This document shows positions 11,046-23,474 of a stretch of 64,000 nucleotides of DNA, one piece after another. The notes under the pieces were generated by a model. That model had not been told where the DNA came from and did no database searches. It saw nothing but the letters and a program-made list of their open reading frames with translations. The stretch comes from Talpa occidentalis (Eukaryota; Chordata; Mammalia; Eulipotyphla; Talpidae): positions 30,854,808 to 30,918,807 of the forward strand of contig NW_023603184.1 of assembly GCF_014898055.3 (NCBI RefSeq). The letters are read 5' to 3'. The stretch's first letter is position 1, and the number at the start of each line of letters is the position of its first letter. A program made the position numbers and the translations under genes.

Positions 11046-11546
11046 TTATATAAAACATCCTTTAATATCCTGGTTAATGAAAATCTTTAAAAAAAAAAAT
11101 CCTGGTTTCTGGTGTCACTTTCTTTAGCACATGCACACACACGCTTATGTATGGAAAACATGTATGTATGCATGTGTGACCACATGTATCCTTCTTCATT
11201 GCACACAAATAGGTGTGCCTGTGAACCTGTAAGAGAAGTGTCAGCATATTCACAGACACACATGCCTATGACCTCATTGCCCTTTCAGGCTTTCTCCCCA
11301 CATACACCAGTCTCCTTTCGTTCAAATTCCAAGTTCCAAGCCCTCCAAATTCCAAATACAAAGAACACTGAACAAGTCACTTTAAGATCTTTATTTCTTT
11401 GTTGGCTTTCTTCCCCTCTCATTTATTTCTTCTTCTCCCTATAATTCATTGTCTTTCTCCATTTCACTCACTTCCTCCACTGCTGAGAGCTATTCACAGA
11501 AGATCCCTTATCACTAAAAGTCCAGGTTTTAAGTTTATCAGGAATT
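11046..11546. other. Unique DNA, CA/TG-rich in part
   Basis: 11128-11190 is rich in ACACAC and GTATGTATGC words, and the last 150 bp is pyrimidine-rich. No gene is recognised. The 110-codon plus frame is low in complexity. Confidence 0.4.
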
Positions 11547-11856
11547 TTCACTCCTACTTTTCTTTTCTTTATTTCTTTTTTTTCTAAAGATTTATTTATT
11601 TATTTATACAAGCACTGGGCACAGTCAGAAGCGTGGGAGGGAATTCACCAGAGCCAGAGCGGATTGCAGAACAAGCAGAAGGACTGAAGTACACTGCTGA
11701 GGGGAGCAGTGGGCGCAGCAGGAGAGGTCTGTCGCGCCTTGTGGGACCCTTACTGGCAGCAGGGAATCGAACCGGCACTGCAGAGGCTGCAGGCAGCTTC
11801 TCAGCCCAGCGCTCAACCACTGTGCCACCAGGGGAGACCCTTCACTCCTACTTTTC
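11547..11856 (-). repeat. tRNA-derived SINE, copy 3 (subfamily B), perfect 16-bp target duplication
   Basis: The body is 11563-11840, reversed, with the CACTGGGCACAGTCAGAAGC end that marks subfamily B. TTCACTCCTACTTTTC flanks it at 11547-11562 and 11841-11856. The four open frames of 66-102 codons here are SINE-derived. Confidence 0.93.
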
Positions 11857-12649
11857 AAGCTTTGACTCTGAGTTGCCACCTGGGATGGCTCACTCTTTCC
11901 CTCTATTGAACTCCAGGTACTAACTCTGTGCACTGAGGAATTTGTCAGCTTACTTGTTCCCTAGTCACCCTCTGGACTTTTCCAGAATAGTGGTAACTCA
12001 AGGTAGAAAAACTTCTCAGCTCTGAAACTTGCAAAGTGGATTTCCCTTAGACCTTTGCCCAGTGTGTGCCCATACATGGTCATGATACATACACTTGCAT
12101 CGGAGACATGCACATTTGCTTTCACAAGCCCTCTTTATTTTATTGCTCATTCTTTCTGCTTACTTCAAGTTCCTATGTGAAAAGATAGATCCTGGGGAAA
12201 AAACACATAGAACTTATCTACCTCAATGATATATTTTATTCTGTTCTCATTAAGTTTTTATTTCCTCCAAAAATGAATCTGAAATCCTCATAATTTCACT
12301 TTTCATGCCACACATTTAATGGAGATTGACTTGAGAATCAAATGGACCCTAGGAGGCTGGTGAGGGACACAGAAGATTGGTCCTTTCTGAAAATAGGTTA
12401 TTCGGGTCTTAACAAATCTGAATATGTGCGCTGAGTTCTCTCCCAACCTTATAGAGACAGCCATTGCAAGACACACCTCTTCTCATGTAAAGGTAGAATA
12501 TAATCCACACAATCAACCCATCCAGCATCTGAATTGGAGTTTCAACTCTAAGTTACAGGGTATAGGTTAGCTCTTGAAATCAAAGGATAAGAAATAGGCC
12601 TGGATTTGGAGATGGGTTAACAAGACAGACACAATTCCAGAAAATGCTT
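11857..12649. other. Unique intergenic DNA, no feature seen
   Basis: Mixed-composition sequence with no recognised repeat and no plausible coding frame. Confidence 0.35.
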
Positions 12650-12930
12650 ATAATTAAATGAGGGATGGTCATCAAGTACAGCAGTGCACTAACAGTTTTA
12701 CAAGGACAACTCTGACAGGTACTAAGAAGGCCAAAATGGGGGTCTATGAGAATGTAAACTAGGGTATCTTGGCTTTGTGAGAGTGGTGATAATGTGGATG
12801 GATGTTACTTAAAGAACTTCCCTAAGGGAGTGACATTTTAAACTAAAATTTGAAGGATGAACAGAATTGGCCAGAGGAAGAAGTGAGAACATTCTGGAAA
12901 GAGGAAGTAGCACATGCAAAGGCTCTGACT
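12650..12930 (+). repeat. Ancient mammalian interspersed repeat fragment
   Basis: AGAGTGGTGATAATGTGGAT, GAGTGACATTTTAAACTAAA and CACATGCAAAGGCTCTGACT in this order match a familiar fossil repeat of mammals. Class not assigned. Confidence 0.5.
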
Positions 12931-13725
12931 CAGGAGATGTCTGTGGAACAAACAGAAGTCAGTTGTATGAGACGGAGTTGGGGACTGTGACAGCCCTGAG
13001 ACCCTTGCAGCTTCCCCCACAACGTCCCCGCCCCTCCCAAACCCACCCCTGCCCTGTGCTAGCCATGTCTTCCAGAGAAAGTAAGACCTAGCCATGGGCA
13101 GACAAAGAACCACCACTTAGACTTGAAGGTCCTTTAGAACTCCTTGAGAAAGGGCAGATGTTGCCATAGATTTGAACCTTAAAATTGTACACTCAAAATG
13201 AAAAACATGCATATTTGGAAAATATATATCTTGTATTTTAAATGTAAGTAATGTGCTCGGAAGGTATTCCGAGTCCTTAATCCATGTTTAAACCTTGCTT
13301 GAAATTATTGGGGCAGCTGCGGTTATTTTTTTTTCCATACAAACAAAAAGATAATATTTCAGGTTGGTTTTTAGACTTATGTACATTATTTCCCCTTCAA
13401 ATAGCTATTTTCAAATGACTACTTCCAAGCGTTCCCTGTGTCAAGAGTCACATTAATGTGCCACATACAAACTTCCTGAGGTAGCTATTGAAATAACCTT
13501 CTTAAGTGGTTTACAGTCACCTCCGAAATCCCAATCTGGGGGTGGGGGACAACTACTTCCCAGGTTAGTGTGTATGTTTATTTAGTTACATTATACCCTG
13601 TAATTCATCTAAAGTTTTATGTCTAATCAAGTTGATCTAATTTGCTTAGAAATCTTTAACCTGATTTATTTTCCAAAAATGAACAAAGTAAAAACATTTG
13701 TTAATGAAGGTTTTGAGAACCTGTC
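12931..13725. other. Unique AT-rich DNA, possible conserved non-coding block
   Basis: 13200-13725 holds no recognised repeat and keeps a balanced, non-simple composition. No coding frame is seen. Confidence 0.3.
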
Positions 13726-13965
13726 CACGTGAAAAGTAATCCTTCAAATGCATGCTCTTTGCTTGATAAAATGTTGAAAAACAAGTCTGAAGCAGTTAAA
13801 ACACATTTTCAGAAATTGACTACCTTACAAAAGTCCCTGGGTTCTTTGAATGTGACAGAGTTCAACCAATTGACTTTTTTCCTGGAAACTCTGAAGAGAC
13901 GGATAAGAGTTGTGAGGCAGTTGGAATATCAAACCCACAGAGATCCTGGTCATCTCAGACTCTGA
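13726..13965 (+). other. Unidentified 80-codon open frame, possible exon remnant
   Basis: An open frame of about 80 codons lies in non-repetitive sequence. Its translation is Lys/Leu/Asn-rich with amphipathic character (LLDKMLKNKSEAVKTHFQKL in the first half). The frame has no ATG at its start, is preceded by an in-frame stop shortly upstream and ends in TGA. I recognise no family. It could be a decayed exon, a pseudogene piece or chance. Confidence 0.2.
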
Positions 13966-15049
13966 ATTCCCAGGCAATTCTCTTCACTCTTAGTCAACAA
14001 AAATGAGTTTGTTTGTATTTTTAAACATGCCAGTGATTGTAGAAAACACCTTAGGTGGGACAAAATCTGATGTATACTCTATAGCTATAAATCTGAATCT
14101 CAACACCCATTTGAGTGTTATCCTTTTTAAAGATCTGATAACCTTTACACAAGAGACCTCAAATTCTTGGCCTGAGTATACAGAACAGTTGAAATTTTTG
14201 GAAGGGCCAAATTATTGATTTATTTTTTAAAAACATATACAACTCGATTAATTAGCATGCAGATCAGGAGAGGAATGATGTCTAGGAAACTTCTATAACC
14301 TTTCCTCTTCTCTCCCCTCATTCCCCCAGCCTCCGGGTTCACCTTTATCATGTGTTTACCTGTGTATCAATGTTTACATGGTTTACCTGTGTATCAATCA
14401 GGGAAAAGATGACATGCTCAGAATGGGTAATTTGAGGAGAGTTTAACAAAAAATAATGCATTTAAAAGATGTGAGCTGGACTTAAGGAGGCCAACAAGAG
14501 TTAGCTCAGTACCCAGTAGCAACGGGAAGCTCTTACCCTTAACCCCAGGCCTAAAGGAGTAGGGGAGAGGTTATCTCATAGGAGCTGTGACCTCCAACAG
14601 AGCTACTCAGCCAGGCAGTCCTTAGGGCTGTGGTGTGGAGGGAGCTGGGAATACATTTCCTTCTACTCTCCAATGTGCCAGTGTCTCCCATTGACCAAAC
14701 CCAACCAGAAGCCTGGAGACATGGGAACACACTCAGTGGTTCTGTAGCCTTCCAGAACACTGAATAGGGTCAAGAAGAGTAGAAAACAAGTCTCAGAGCT
14801 CTGGGTATGGGGGGTGGGGAATGGCTGAATGGAACTTATTTGGCACAAACTGCTTGTCTCTTTCCCTAGAAAATAGGGACCTTTTCAAGGGGGAATGTGT
14901 TTGTCATTTTGTAGCCTGAGACCCAAACTCAAGCCCTGACAAATAGGACTTAATATATTCTGAGTAAATGAATGGATGTAGGGTTAGTGAATGGATGGTG
15001 GTTAAATTACTGAATGAAAAACCAAAGGTCTGAATGAATGTAGGTATAA
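13966..15049. other. Unique DNA with a short tandem duplication
   Basis: TTTACCTGTGTATCAAT occurs twice about 27 bp apart at about 14355-14399. GAATGAATG/GAATGGATG words recur at 14970-15045. No gene is recognised. Confidence 0.45.
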
Positions 15050-16239
15050 TAATAAAGTTTTCCCTACCGGAGTTCTTTCGATGATCTGCTCTGGTAACTA
15101 CCTAGGAAAGAACTGTAATTAACACATCACATTCTTCTAAGGGCCTTGAAAGACTGTCTCTTCTGCCTCTTAAGCAGTCTGCACAGAAGCCTGTGTACGG
15201 GATGAAATTGCTTCCTTCATAGCAGAGATAAAGCACCTCCCACCTCCTGTTCCAAAGACCTCAAATTCTGAATTAAGAGAGACATGAATTAATGAGTTCT
15301 CTGTATAACAAGAAAAACCTCTTTTAATAACTGGGAGTTAAACAGAGTTTGGATCCCCGCTGATCTTATTGGCAAAATTAAATAAAAGTGACATTCTGCT
15401 GGCCCAAGCAAATTAGCAGCCAGCCTGTGTAAAGGCTCAGTTAACCCGAGACATTGTGTGATGTATTACCCATTGTTTGACGTACTTTCACGGGAGCAAG
15501 ACGAAGTGTCCCATCCTTTAGACTCTGGTAATGTGCTTCATTGTTAAATTCAATAGGAAAAGCGATTCATACTGTGGTATGATTGAAAAGAAAATTGAAT
15601 CCTTTTGATGTTATAAATGTGTCTATTACTGCGTGTGCACACAAATTTTCCATGGAAATTATGGTGAAAGTAGTGATTCTCCTCGAAAAATGCATTAGTG
15701 TTGACACGTTCAATTTTATCTGCATCAGAATATAAATACCCTTTAACCATGGTCAAATTGTGCGGAATGTATATACCACATCTGCATAAGTCACTTGTCT
15801 ATCCATCTATTGGGGAAAAAAAAAAAGCATTAAGCCCCAAGAGCTATCCTGGTTCTCCATTTGCAACTTTAAAAATATATATTATTGAAAGCATTGGTGC
15901 AGGATTTGTGTGAGGGTCTTTCTAATTTAAAAAACAGTTTCATAAAGCAAAGGTCTGTAATTTCATGTCCTGATTATACAAAGCAAGTTTGAAAGCTTCG
16001 AGAGACCTGACAAGTGTCAGGCTAGCATTGCCCTCCAGTCACTACTGGCCACACACTGAGAGTCATGGAAGCTTACAAGGAAGTAGGTGATGTCAGAGAC
16101 AGGTGGCACCGCATGGCTCTGTGGTTTTAAATCCCTTTGCTTACAAGCCAACTGAGGACAGTTAAATGCCTGTCACCTCTTGCCCCTTCTCCCTAAGACC
16201 TGCTCCTTTTTGGCTTTGCTCCTCCATCCTACTGACTGT
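15050..16239. other. Repeat-poor single-copy block, candidate conserved non-coding DNA
   Basis: About 1.2 kb with no SINE, L1, MIR or simple repeat. It carries AT-rich homeodomain-like words (ATTAATGAG, AAATTAGCAG) and CpGs that survive in a CpG-poor setting (for example around 15480-15505). The frames here are short and inconsistent between strands. Confidence 0.3.
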
Positions 16240-16345
16240 CCTTCTCCAGATGTGACACTTGAGAGGTCACTTTTCTCTGGGCTTCAAGCTCCTCTTTTGC
16301 AAATCAAGGTGAATAGTTGCTATGTCCTTTAAAGGTTTGTGCTAT
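16240..16345 (+). repeat. Possible MIR fragment
   Basis: GTCACTTTTCTCTGGGCTTC followed by TTTGCAAATCAAGGTGAATA resembles the MIR core, but it is weak. Confidence 0.35.
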
Positions 16346-17139
16346 TTGAACACATTGTGCTCTTTTTTATTTGCATCCATCTATATATTAACTGGGACCT
16401 TTTTAGTCACAAACAGCAGATTCAGCGCAAGTGGGTGTGGTGTGGTAGCATGCAGTGGAAGGGGCCTGAGCTGATCCCCTAAATCAAATACAGTGTTGTA
16501 AGCCAATGTTACCACAAAAGAAAAAGTTACAACCAAAAATAAAAAAGAAAGAGAAAAAATATATAAAATAATGTAAGAAAAAGAAAAGACATTCTATATA
16601 AAATGACTTGTGAAAAATGAGACTTTATGGCTCCTCCACAATTCACCCCCATAAGCAAAATTTCAGGAACAAATCTGGTGATGATCATTGTCACCAGAAC
16701 TGGGTCCCTCTCTGGTTCTTGGCTTTTACCTGGGTATTGAGTTCATTAGCAAATTCTCTTGGTGATCCCGTCTTCTTGGGGCAAGATGGCTGTACTCCTT
16801 GCTTACGTTATTTCTAGTCCAAATTCAGCAGCACAAAAAACAAGCATGTACTTTTGAGCAGTGTTCTTGGACCTGATTCCCCTTGCTCAAATGGGGTCAG
16901 TGTCCATCCCTGAATCTATCACTGTGGGCAGAGGCAAGGGATGCCCCGATTTAACCAGATGGGATCACCCCCACCCTTGGATTGGAAGATAAATTTGCCT
17001 TAACCCATGACATATGAACTAAGAGTAAGAGAGATGTAGTCACCCCCTGTTATTAAAAGAAGGGAAATATGCTCCAGAAGGAAGAGGGGAGGGAAACACA
17101 TCTGCTATAATGTGTTTATGCAGCAGTTTCTGCTGCCTG
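16346..17139. other. Unique DNA with an A-rich stretch
   Basis: 16512-16590 is a long A-rich run (AAAAGAAAAAG, AAATAAAAAAGAAAGAG words). It may be the decayed tail of an old retroposon whose body I cannot identify. No gene is seen. Confidence 0.4.
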
Positions 17140-17350
17140 AAATACCTCCTTCTCCTTGTCAGTGTAGTGAATCCTTGCTTATTCCTCAAGATCAAGTCCA
17201 AATAACCTCTGTTCACTGAGCTCTCCCAAGTCCCTATCTGACTTTACTACTTTAGCATGGATGTATACCTCTGTTATTGAATCTGTCATATTCATTCCAC
17301 TTTCAACAAATATTTATTGAACACCTATTTTGTACAAAGTGCTGCCAGTG
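17140..17350 (+). repeat. L2-like fragment and fossil repeat
   Basis: 17140-17285 fits an L2 3' region on the plus strand (CTGCCTGAAATACCTCCTTC, CTTATTCCTCAAGATCAAG, CTGTTCACTGAGCTCTCCCA). 17285-17350 has CAACAAATATTTATTGAACA, a common fossil mammalian repeat word. Confidence 0.6.
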
Positions 17351-17511
17351 CTTAATTCCATGAAGGAGTTGGAATACCAGACTTTATGTGCCGGCTGCGT
17401 AACAGGCTGGAAGAGAAATGTGAGTTCGAGTTAGAAAAGAAAGCAGTGGAAGGATTGGCAGGGAACTAGCAGAAACTAACAGGAAAAGGTGTCAGGACAA
17501 CTGACCCTTCC

Positions 17512-17786
17512 GGGTCCTCCCTGGTGGCACAAGGGGTTAAGATGCAACCTATGAAGCTATCTGTAGCCACTGCAGCACGAGTTCAATCCCCGGCCAGGCA
17601 GTTACCCATGTGGCGCAGCAGACCTCTCCTGACTCACCCACTGCACCCCTCAGCAGTGTATTTCAGTCATTCCACCTGATCTGTTCCCCACTCTGTCTCT
17701 GGTGAATCCTCTCACCCCCTGCACCTCTGGCCTGTACCCCAGTTCTTATATGCATAAATAAATAAATCTTTAACAACAATAAAACA
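17512..17786 (+). repeat. tRNA-derived SINE, copy 4 (subfamily A1)
   Basis: Head GGTCCTCCCTGGTGGCACAA, then GGGGTTAAGATGCAACCTAT, B box GTTCAATCCCC, middle CAGACCTCTCCTGACTCACC, and tail CATAAATAAATAAATC. Target duplications are not clear, which suggests an older copy. Confidence 0.88.
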
Positions 17787-17799
17787 AGACTAGCCTTTG

Positions 17800-18150
17800 A
17801 AAAATTACTTAATGCATATTTATTTAACATCTTCTATATGATAGATACTTGTAGTAGCCTGAGGTAAGTCACTGAAGCAAACACACATATACCTATCTTT
17901 GTGCAGGGAATCTGGCTAAAGAAACAGCCAGCACAAGGCCATGGTGAAGGGGTGTGTTTGACTTATTAGCAGATCAGCCAAATGGCTGGTGTGGCTAAAA
18001 GGGAATGTAGAAGGAGGTCACATGAGAAGATGCTGGGCCCAGATCATGGAGGGCCTAATAGGATCATCTTAAGGACTTTAGACTTTACTCCTAGTTCTGA
18101 AGCAATCTTGATCTGGACCAAAAAACAACAACAACAACAACAACAACAAA
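17800..18150 (+). repeat. Ancient repeat fragment ending in a (CAA)n microsatellite
   Basis: CCCAGATCATGGAGGGCCTA and CTTAAGGACTTTAGACTTTA match a common fossil mammalian repeat. (CAA)8-9 follows at about 18125-18150. Confidence 0.55.
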
Positions 18151-18285
18151 ACATGATTAGCCTATGCAGCAAATGGGACTAGGGTTAGACTTGATGCAGG
18201 AATCTTGGGTTCTTACCCAATAACCACCTTCCTCTCATGAACTTAGCACAGGCTGTAAGAGTAGATTTCTGCCTCAGTTTCCCTG

Positions 18286-18567
18286 CTAACAATTCTTTTT
18301 TTTAAAGATTTATTTATTTTTATACAAGAACTGGGGTACAGGTCAGAGGCACCAGAGGGTGAGGGGATTCACCAGGGACAGGGCGGGGAGCAGAACAGGC
18401 AGATGGACCAAGGGCACTGCTGAGGGGAGCAGTGGGCGAAACAAGAGAGGTCGGCTGTGCCAGCTGGGAATCGAACCTGCGCTGCAGAGGCTGCAGACAG
18501 CTTCACAGCACTGCTCTCAACCCACTGCGCCACTGGGAAGCCCCCCTCTCCCCCACTAACAATTCTT
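18286..18567 (-). repeat. tRNA-derived SINE, copy 5 (subfamily A2), 12-bp target duplication
   Basis: Body 18298-18555, reversed. CTAACAATTCTT flanks it at 18286-18297 and 18556-18567. The 5' end has a CCCCCCTCTCCCC interruption just before the duplication. Confidence 0.92.
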
Positions 18568-18714
18568 ACTGACCAGCTAGCTCTGCTGATATCCTAACAT
18601 CTTCAACAGAGCCTATAGCTCCCTGGTGGTACTGGAAGTGGAGCAGAGATGAAGAAGTAGACAGGTGGGTAGAGTTTAACACTTAAGAACAGGGTCTGTG
18701 AGTAAGTATGGCAG

Positions 18715-18810
18715 GTTTCAGCCACGATCCTGCTGCTTTCCATCTATGTAGCACTGGATAGTTACTCATTTGCTCTGAACCTCATTTTCCTCATTTGTTA
18801 AATGGTAAGA
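18715..18810 (+). repeat. MIR fragment
   Basis: TTGCTCTGAACCTCATTTTC, CTCATTTGTTAAATGGTAAG: plus-strand MIR core. Confidence 0.6.
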
Positions 18811-20059
18811 AGACTCCCTGTGCCACAATACACCATATGAGAGTGCGTGTAAACTGATAGTACAGAAAAATCCCCCACTATTACTATATTGGGCAGTTCT
18901 TGCAAATCCTTTCTCCTTGGGAGTAGAACACAAATCTTAATCCTTTCAGGCCTTGTTCCTGGCTCCTGTTTCCTCAGAGCAATGAAGCTACTGCGTATTT
19001 GGACTTGCAGAATCGTCAGTCACTTGGATTTTGGCTGCTCCTTACCACACTTCCATTCCTTCCCAAAGCTGACGTGGATGCTATTGGCTCCTAAAGTCTG
19101 TCTGAGATATGCCCAAGGTCACCACGTGTATCTGAGCATGGATATTTGGCTGCTGGCCACTCCTCCTCACTGGGGAACAGTCTGAGGATGGTTTTCTTTG
19201 TGTCCACATGGTTCCATCCTATCTAATTCCCGTTCTACCCTACAAGCTTGGCCGGACCCAGCAGTGCTTATAGCCAAGTCTTAGCTGGCTAAGCCACCCG
19301 CCTGCCTCATTCTTCTTCATCCAGAGAGCAGTTTTTCAGGAGCTACAGAAGTAGCAAAACTCTTCCCTGGAACTGCTCATACAGATGTTGTCTCACATTC
19401 ACCTCCATAACAAAACTATGCAGGACAGTGGCCTTTTCCTAGGATGAACCTCCCTGTGCCATTTCTCTGCCTCTCACTCCTTCATATCTTTATATATGGA
19501 TTCTCTGCCTCTCTCCCCCAGGCATCCTGTGAACATTGCCTTGTAAATTGTTGAGAATCCATGTCTGGGTGGGATATTTACCCAGAACGAATTATGGCTG
19601 GATGCATTCCTATGTCAACATGTGCCACGCTCATTTCTTATAAAGTAGTTCATTATTCTGTGGGGCATAAATAATATTACCAGATTGATATGATTAAAGC
19701 TAGTGAGTCATTAATTAGCATCTAATTAAAAGAGATGAGTTACATACCCATGTACAGTAGCTAATGTTATGTTTTCCTTGAGAAAGGAATGATTAAGTGT
19801 ACGGCAATTGTGTTTTTTAAGGAAACCACACCAAACCATCTGTTCTGTGCAGTTCTTTGGGGATGCAGGGACAAAGTCTGCCTTGTGGCATCAGAAAATT
19901 GAGTTTGCTGCTTCCCATGATGTGGGCACCAACATGGGCAAGGAGGTTTCTGGTCACAAGGAATTGGCTTGAACTTTGTATGATTTCCAGAACTATAACC
20001 CAGCTAGCTCCTGGGGCTTAAGCGCAGACTCGCTAAGGCTGTGTCTCCTGCTCAACCTA
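18811..20059. other. Unique DNA including a homeodomain-site-rich block
   Basis: No gene is recognised. 19660-19745 contains GATTAAAG, GTCATTAATTAGC and TCTAATTAAAAG within a repeat-free stretch. The 98-codon frame at 18889-19185 shows no domain. Confidence 0.35.
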
Positions 20060-20170
20060 TTACTGTGATCTCAATTCACGCTGCTAAGTGCTCTCACCTT
20101 CTTTATCTAATTGAATTCTCAAGAACACACATCCCCGTTTTATAAACCATAAAACTAAAAACCTCACATA
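20060..20170 (-). repeat. MIR-like fragment
   Basis: CTGCTAAGTGCTCTCACCTT, AATTGAATTCTCAAGAACAC and CCCGTTTTATAAACCATAAA follow the reversed MIR order. It is diverged. Confidence 0.5.
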
Positions 20171-20640
20171 AGGACTCAATTATAGCTGACTTGACAAGAT
20201 CTGTGAATTTCTGAAGAAGCCCCAGGACACATCTCAGCCATTTAAACCAGACAGTCAAGTCCTTCTGAAATGTGATTTTGATGTCTCCATGAAGGATTTT
20301 CTCTTCCTATTCCTTACTTCATACCCCTTTCTCCTGGTGAACTGCTCTGCTCCATGTTTCCCCCAATGCTGTAATTCTGCAAACATTCAACTGAGAAGAC
20401 TCTGTGTTCCTTCACTGTTAACATCTCACCTAAACTTCTAGGTCCAGGTCAATTCTAATTTCATTCACATGCCTTCATCAAGCCATATCCAAGGCACTGT
20501 TCTCAGGACATCCTTAGTTAGCATGTACAGTCGAAACCAAACCGAAAGATTACAGTTCACTGATCACTCCCCATGAAACAGACATCTCATTTTGCTTCCC
20601 ACCTATATAATCATGGAGTCTTGTGTAGCACTGGGAAGTC
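20171..20640. other. Unique DNA, no feature seen
   Basis: No repeat or coding frame is recognised. Confidence 0.35.
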
Positions 20641-23474
20641 TGTTGCTTCCATTCTTATTATTCACTACCTTTGATTATCAGAGTAATAGATAAAAATGAT
20701 CTGGAAGGGAGTACAAAAAATAACAGTGATTACTCCTATAGAAAGTACTAGGATGGGAACAGGAAGAGGAACAGGTCAGAATGGTAAGGGAAACTATCAG
20801 TATTTGTATCTTTGACATCACTATTGAATACACATTTAGCTTCTGTATGTAAAAATAATTAAAAATATAAAAGCAGAGTCTTCCCATTTTAAGAATTGTT
20901 TATATTTATGAGAAGAATTAATAACAATTAGAACAGATTATAATTCTCTGTCCTATAGATAACTGCTATTCTGTATATATTTGTTTGGTATTTTTATTCT
21001 ACGCTGTGTTCATTAAACTCTGTATTTACATATAATGATACTGCTTAAGAATTTAGAATCCTTTATGCTTGATTTAAGATACGCCTCTCCCATATTATTA
21101 AAGATTTTCTCTTAACACAAATTTTAATTAGGGCATATTTCCATTGATGGGCTGAAACATCACCCATATAACCTTTCTCTATCGTTGGACATGTATGTTT
21201 CCAATATTTTGCAGTAGAAATATTGCTGGGGAAACATCTGTTTTTAGTTGCAAAGTTTAACTTATTTATATTTCTTGTCATAATTGATAAGTTCATTTGT
21301 TCATGTTCTGTTATGTTTATTATATATTTGATCCTTACTGTTTTCTTTGGATCATCCTCTTTTTCATTATTTTTTCCCTATGGTAGTTGTAAAGGTATAC
21401 ATGAAGTTATTTTTCAGTTTCACTAGTGTCACCTTTTAAACTTAGTACTTAATAGCAAACTATTCAAATGTTACTGATCTTATTTATTCTGTACAATGAT
21501 GACTAAGAAATCCTACTGTTAGAATCATATATAGAATTCTTAATCTTAGTTATCATACTGTACTTGATTCTGTAAATTCAATTTGATTTTTTATCACAGA
21601 TTCCATTTCTCTGGAATCATTCTTAGTCTAATTGTAGAATTTGAATAGTAACTCCTTATTCGATTAAAATAATTATATCAGTTTTTTGTCTAAGTTTTAA
21701 GCTTAAAAGTTTTGATATTAGGTATATAAAAATTTGAATTCTTATATTTTCAGGGAGGAATTGGCAATTGTCACTAAGAATTATATGCACTTATTTCAAG
21801 CATATTTGCTTTAAAAATTTCCTTGTCTGATAATTCTGTGGAATATAAGCTTTTTTCCCCTCTTTTTTGAAATATGATGATATAGGCTGAAATGCACTTC
21901 GGCGAGTTTTTGCAAACTCATATACTTATGTAGCCCATGTCCCTATCAATATAAAAAAAAATATTTTCATCACTCCAGAGAGTTCCAAGTCAGTCTTTTC
22001 TAAATCTTTTACTATAGTAAAAAGAAGTGAGTTAGTGAGTTGCATACTAAAGTAATTTTTAGAAAGTGTGTGTGTATATAAAATAAAGCTGATTTGACCT
22101 GTCACATACAAGTCTCTATTGACATATGTTTTTATTTTTCATAGCCAAATATTAAAAAGAATTACTGGTCAGATGATTAGTGCTGGAATAATTTCATAGG
22201 AAAATGAAAAATATTTTCTAATGTTACTGTATTATTCCTTAACATTTATCACCACTGCATGAAACTCCCAGCTGTTCGACATCTTTGCCCACATTTAATA
22301 GTCACAGTTTTTTAAGTGGGTATAATGTAGTGTCTCATGATTTTAATTTTAATTTTCCTGATGACAAATGTTGTGGATTCTTTGCTTACTGGTGGTTTAT
22401 ATAAATTTGTGTGTGAAGTGTCCATTCAATTATTTCACTCATTTATCATTGGGTTATTTATATTATTGTGATTGACTTGTAAAATTTTTATATTCTGGCT
22501 ACCATTGTTTTATCAGACACATATTTTCTCCCAGTGTGTGACTTGATTTTATCATTTTCTTAATGGTTCTTTTGAAGAGTAGAAGTTTTTAGTTTTATTG
22601 GAATCCAGTTCATCCACTCTTTTATGGTTTGTACTTTTTGTGTTCTAAGACATCTTTGTCAGCCATAGAACACTAAGATTATGTTTTATTTTAAAGTTTT
22701 ATAATTTTAGCTTTGTGTGTAAGTTTATGATGCATTTTGAGTTAAAGTTTGTGTATTGCATTAAATGAGTTAAGGTTGTTGGGTTTTGTTTATTTTTTCA
22801 CTGTATCTTTATCCTGCTGATTTGCCCTTTTTCTACTGAGTTACTCTGGTGTTGTTGAAAATAGTCAACGACCATATGGATAGGTCTATTTCTGGACTCT
22901 ATCTGTTTCATTCACCTATAAGTCTCTTTATAAAAATATCATCAGGTCTTGATTATGGAGGATTTCTATTAGTCTTAAAAATAGATAAAATTCAACTTTG
23001 TTCTTCACTGTCAAAGTTGTTTTAGTCATTCTTTGATTTAATTGATTTTCTCTATTGCATGTTTATTTTCTATTAATTTTCAATTAATTATTACATCTTT
23101 CCTTCTACTTATTTTGAGGTTAATTTGTTCTTTCCACCTTCTGGAGGTGGAAATATACATTATTGAAATTTTTTTATTCTAAAATAAAGCAAAAATTTTC
23201 TCCCTAAGTACTGCCTTAGGGAAAAATACATAATTTTGAATACATAATTTTGTTATGTTTTACTTTCATTATTATTCTGTGATTATATAATTTTCCTTGC
23301 AATTTCTTATTTAATTTTTGTATTACTTAGAAGCATATTGCTTAATTTCCAAATAGTTGAAGCCTTTCTAGTTGTCTTCTGCCCCTGTAATTGCTCAGAA
23401 TAGTGTGATATGAATGTTAATTATGCTGCTTTGATTGATAGTGCCCCGATCTGTATTCTTTCTATATTTTTGTC

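Noticed and set aside
16500..16590. A-rich stretch, considered as the tail of a processed pseudogene
   Set aside because: No flanking duplication and no recognisable body with a polyadenylation signal could be found upstream.
21880..21910. CACTTCGGCGAG, considered as a U6 snRNA start
   Set aside because: Only a few bases match. The rest of the U6 sequence does not follow.
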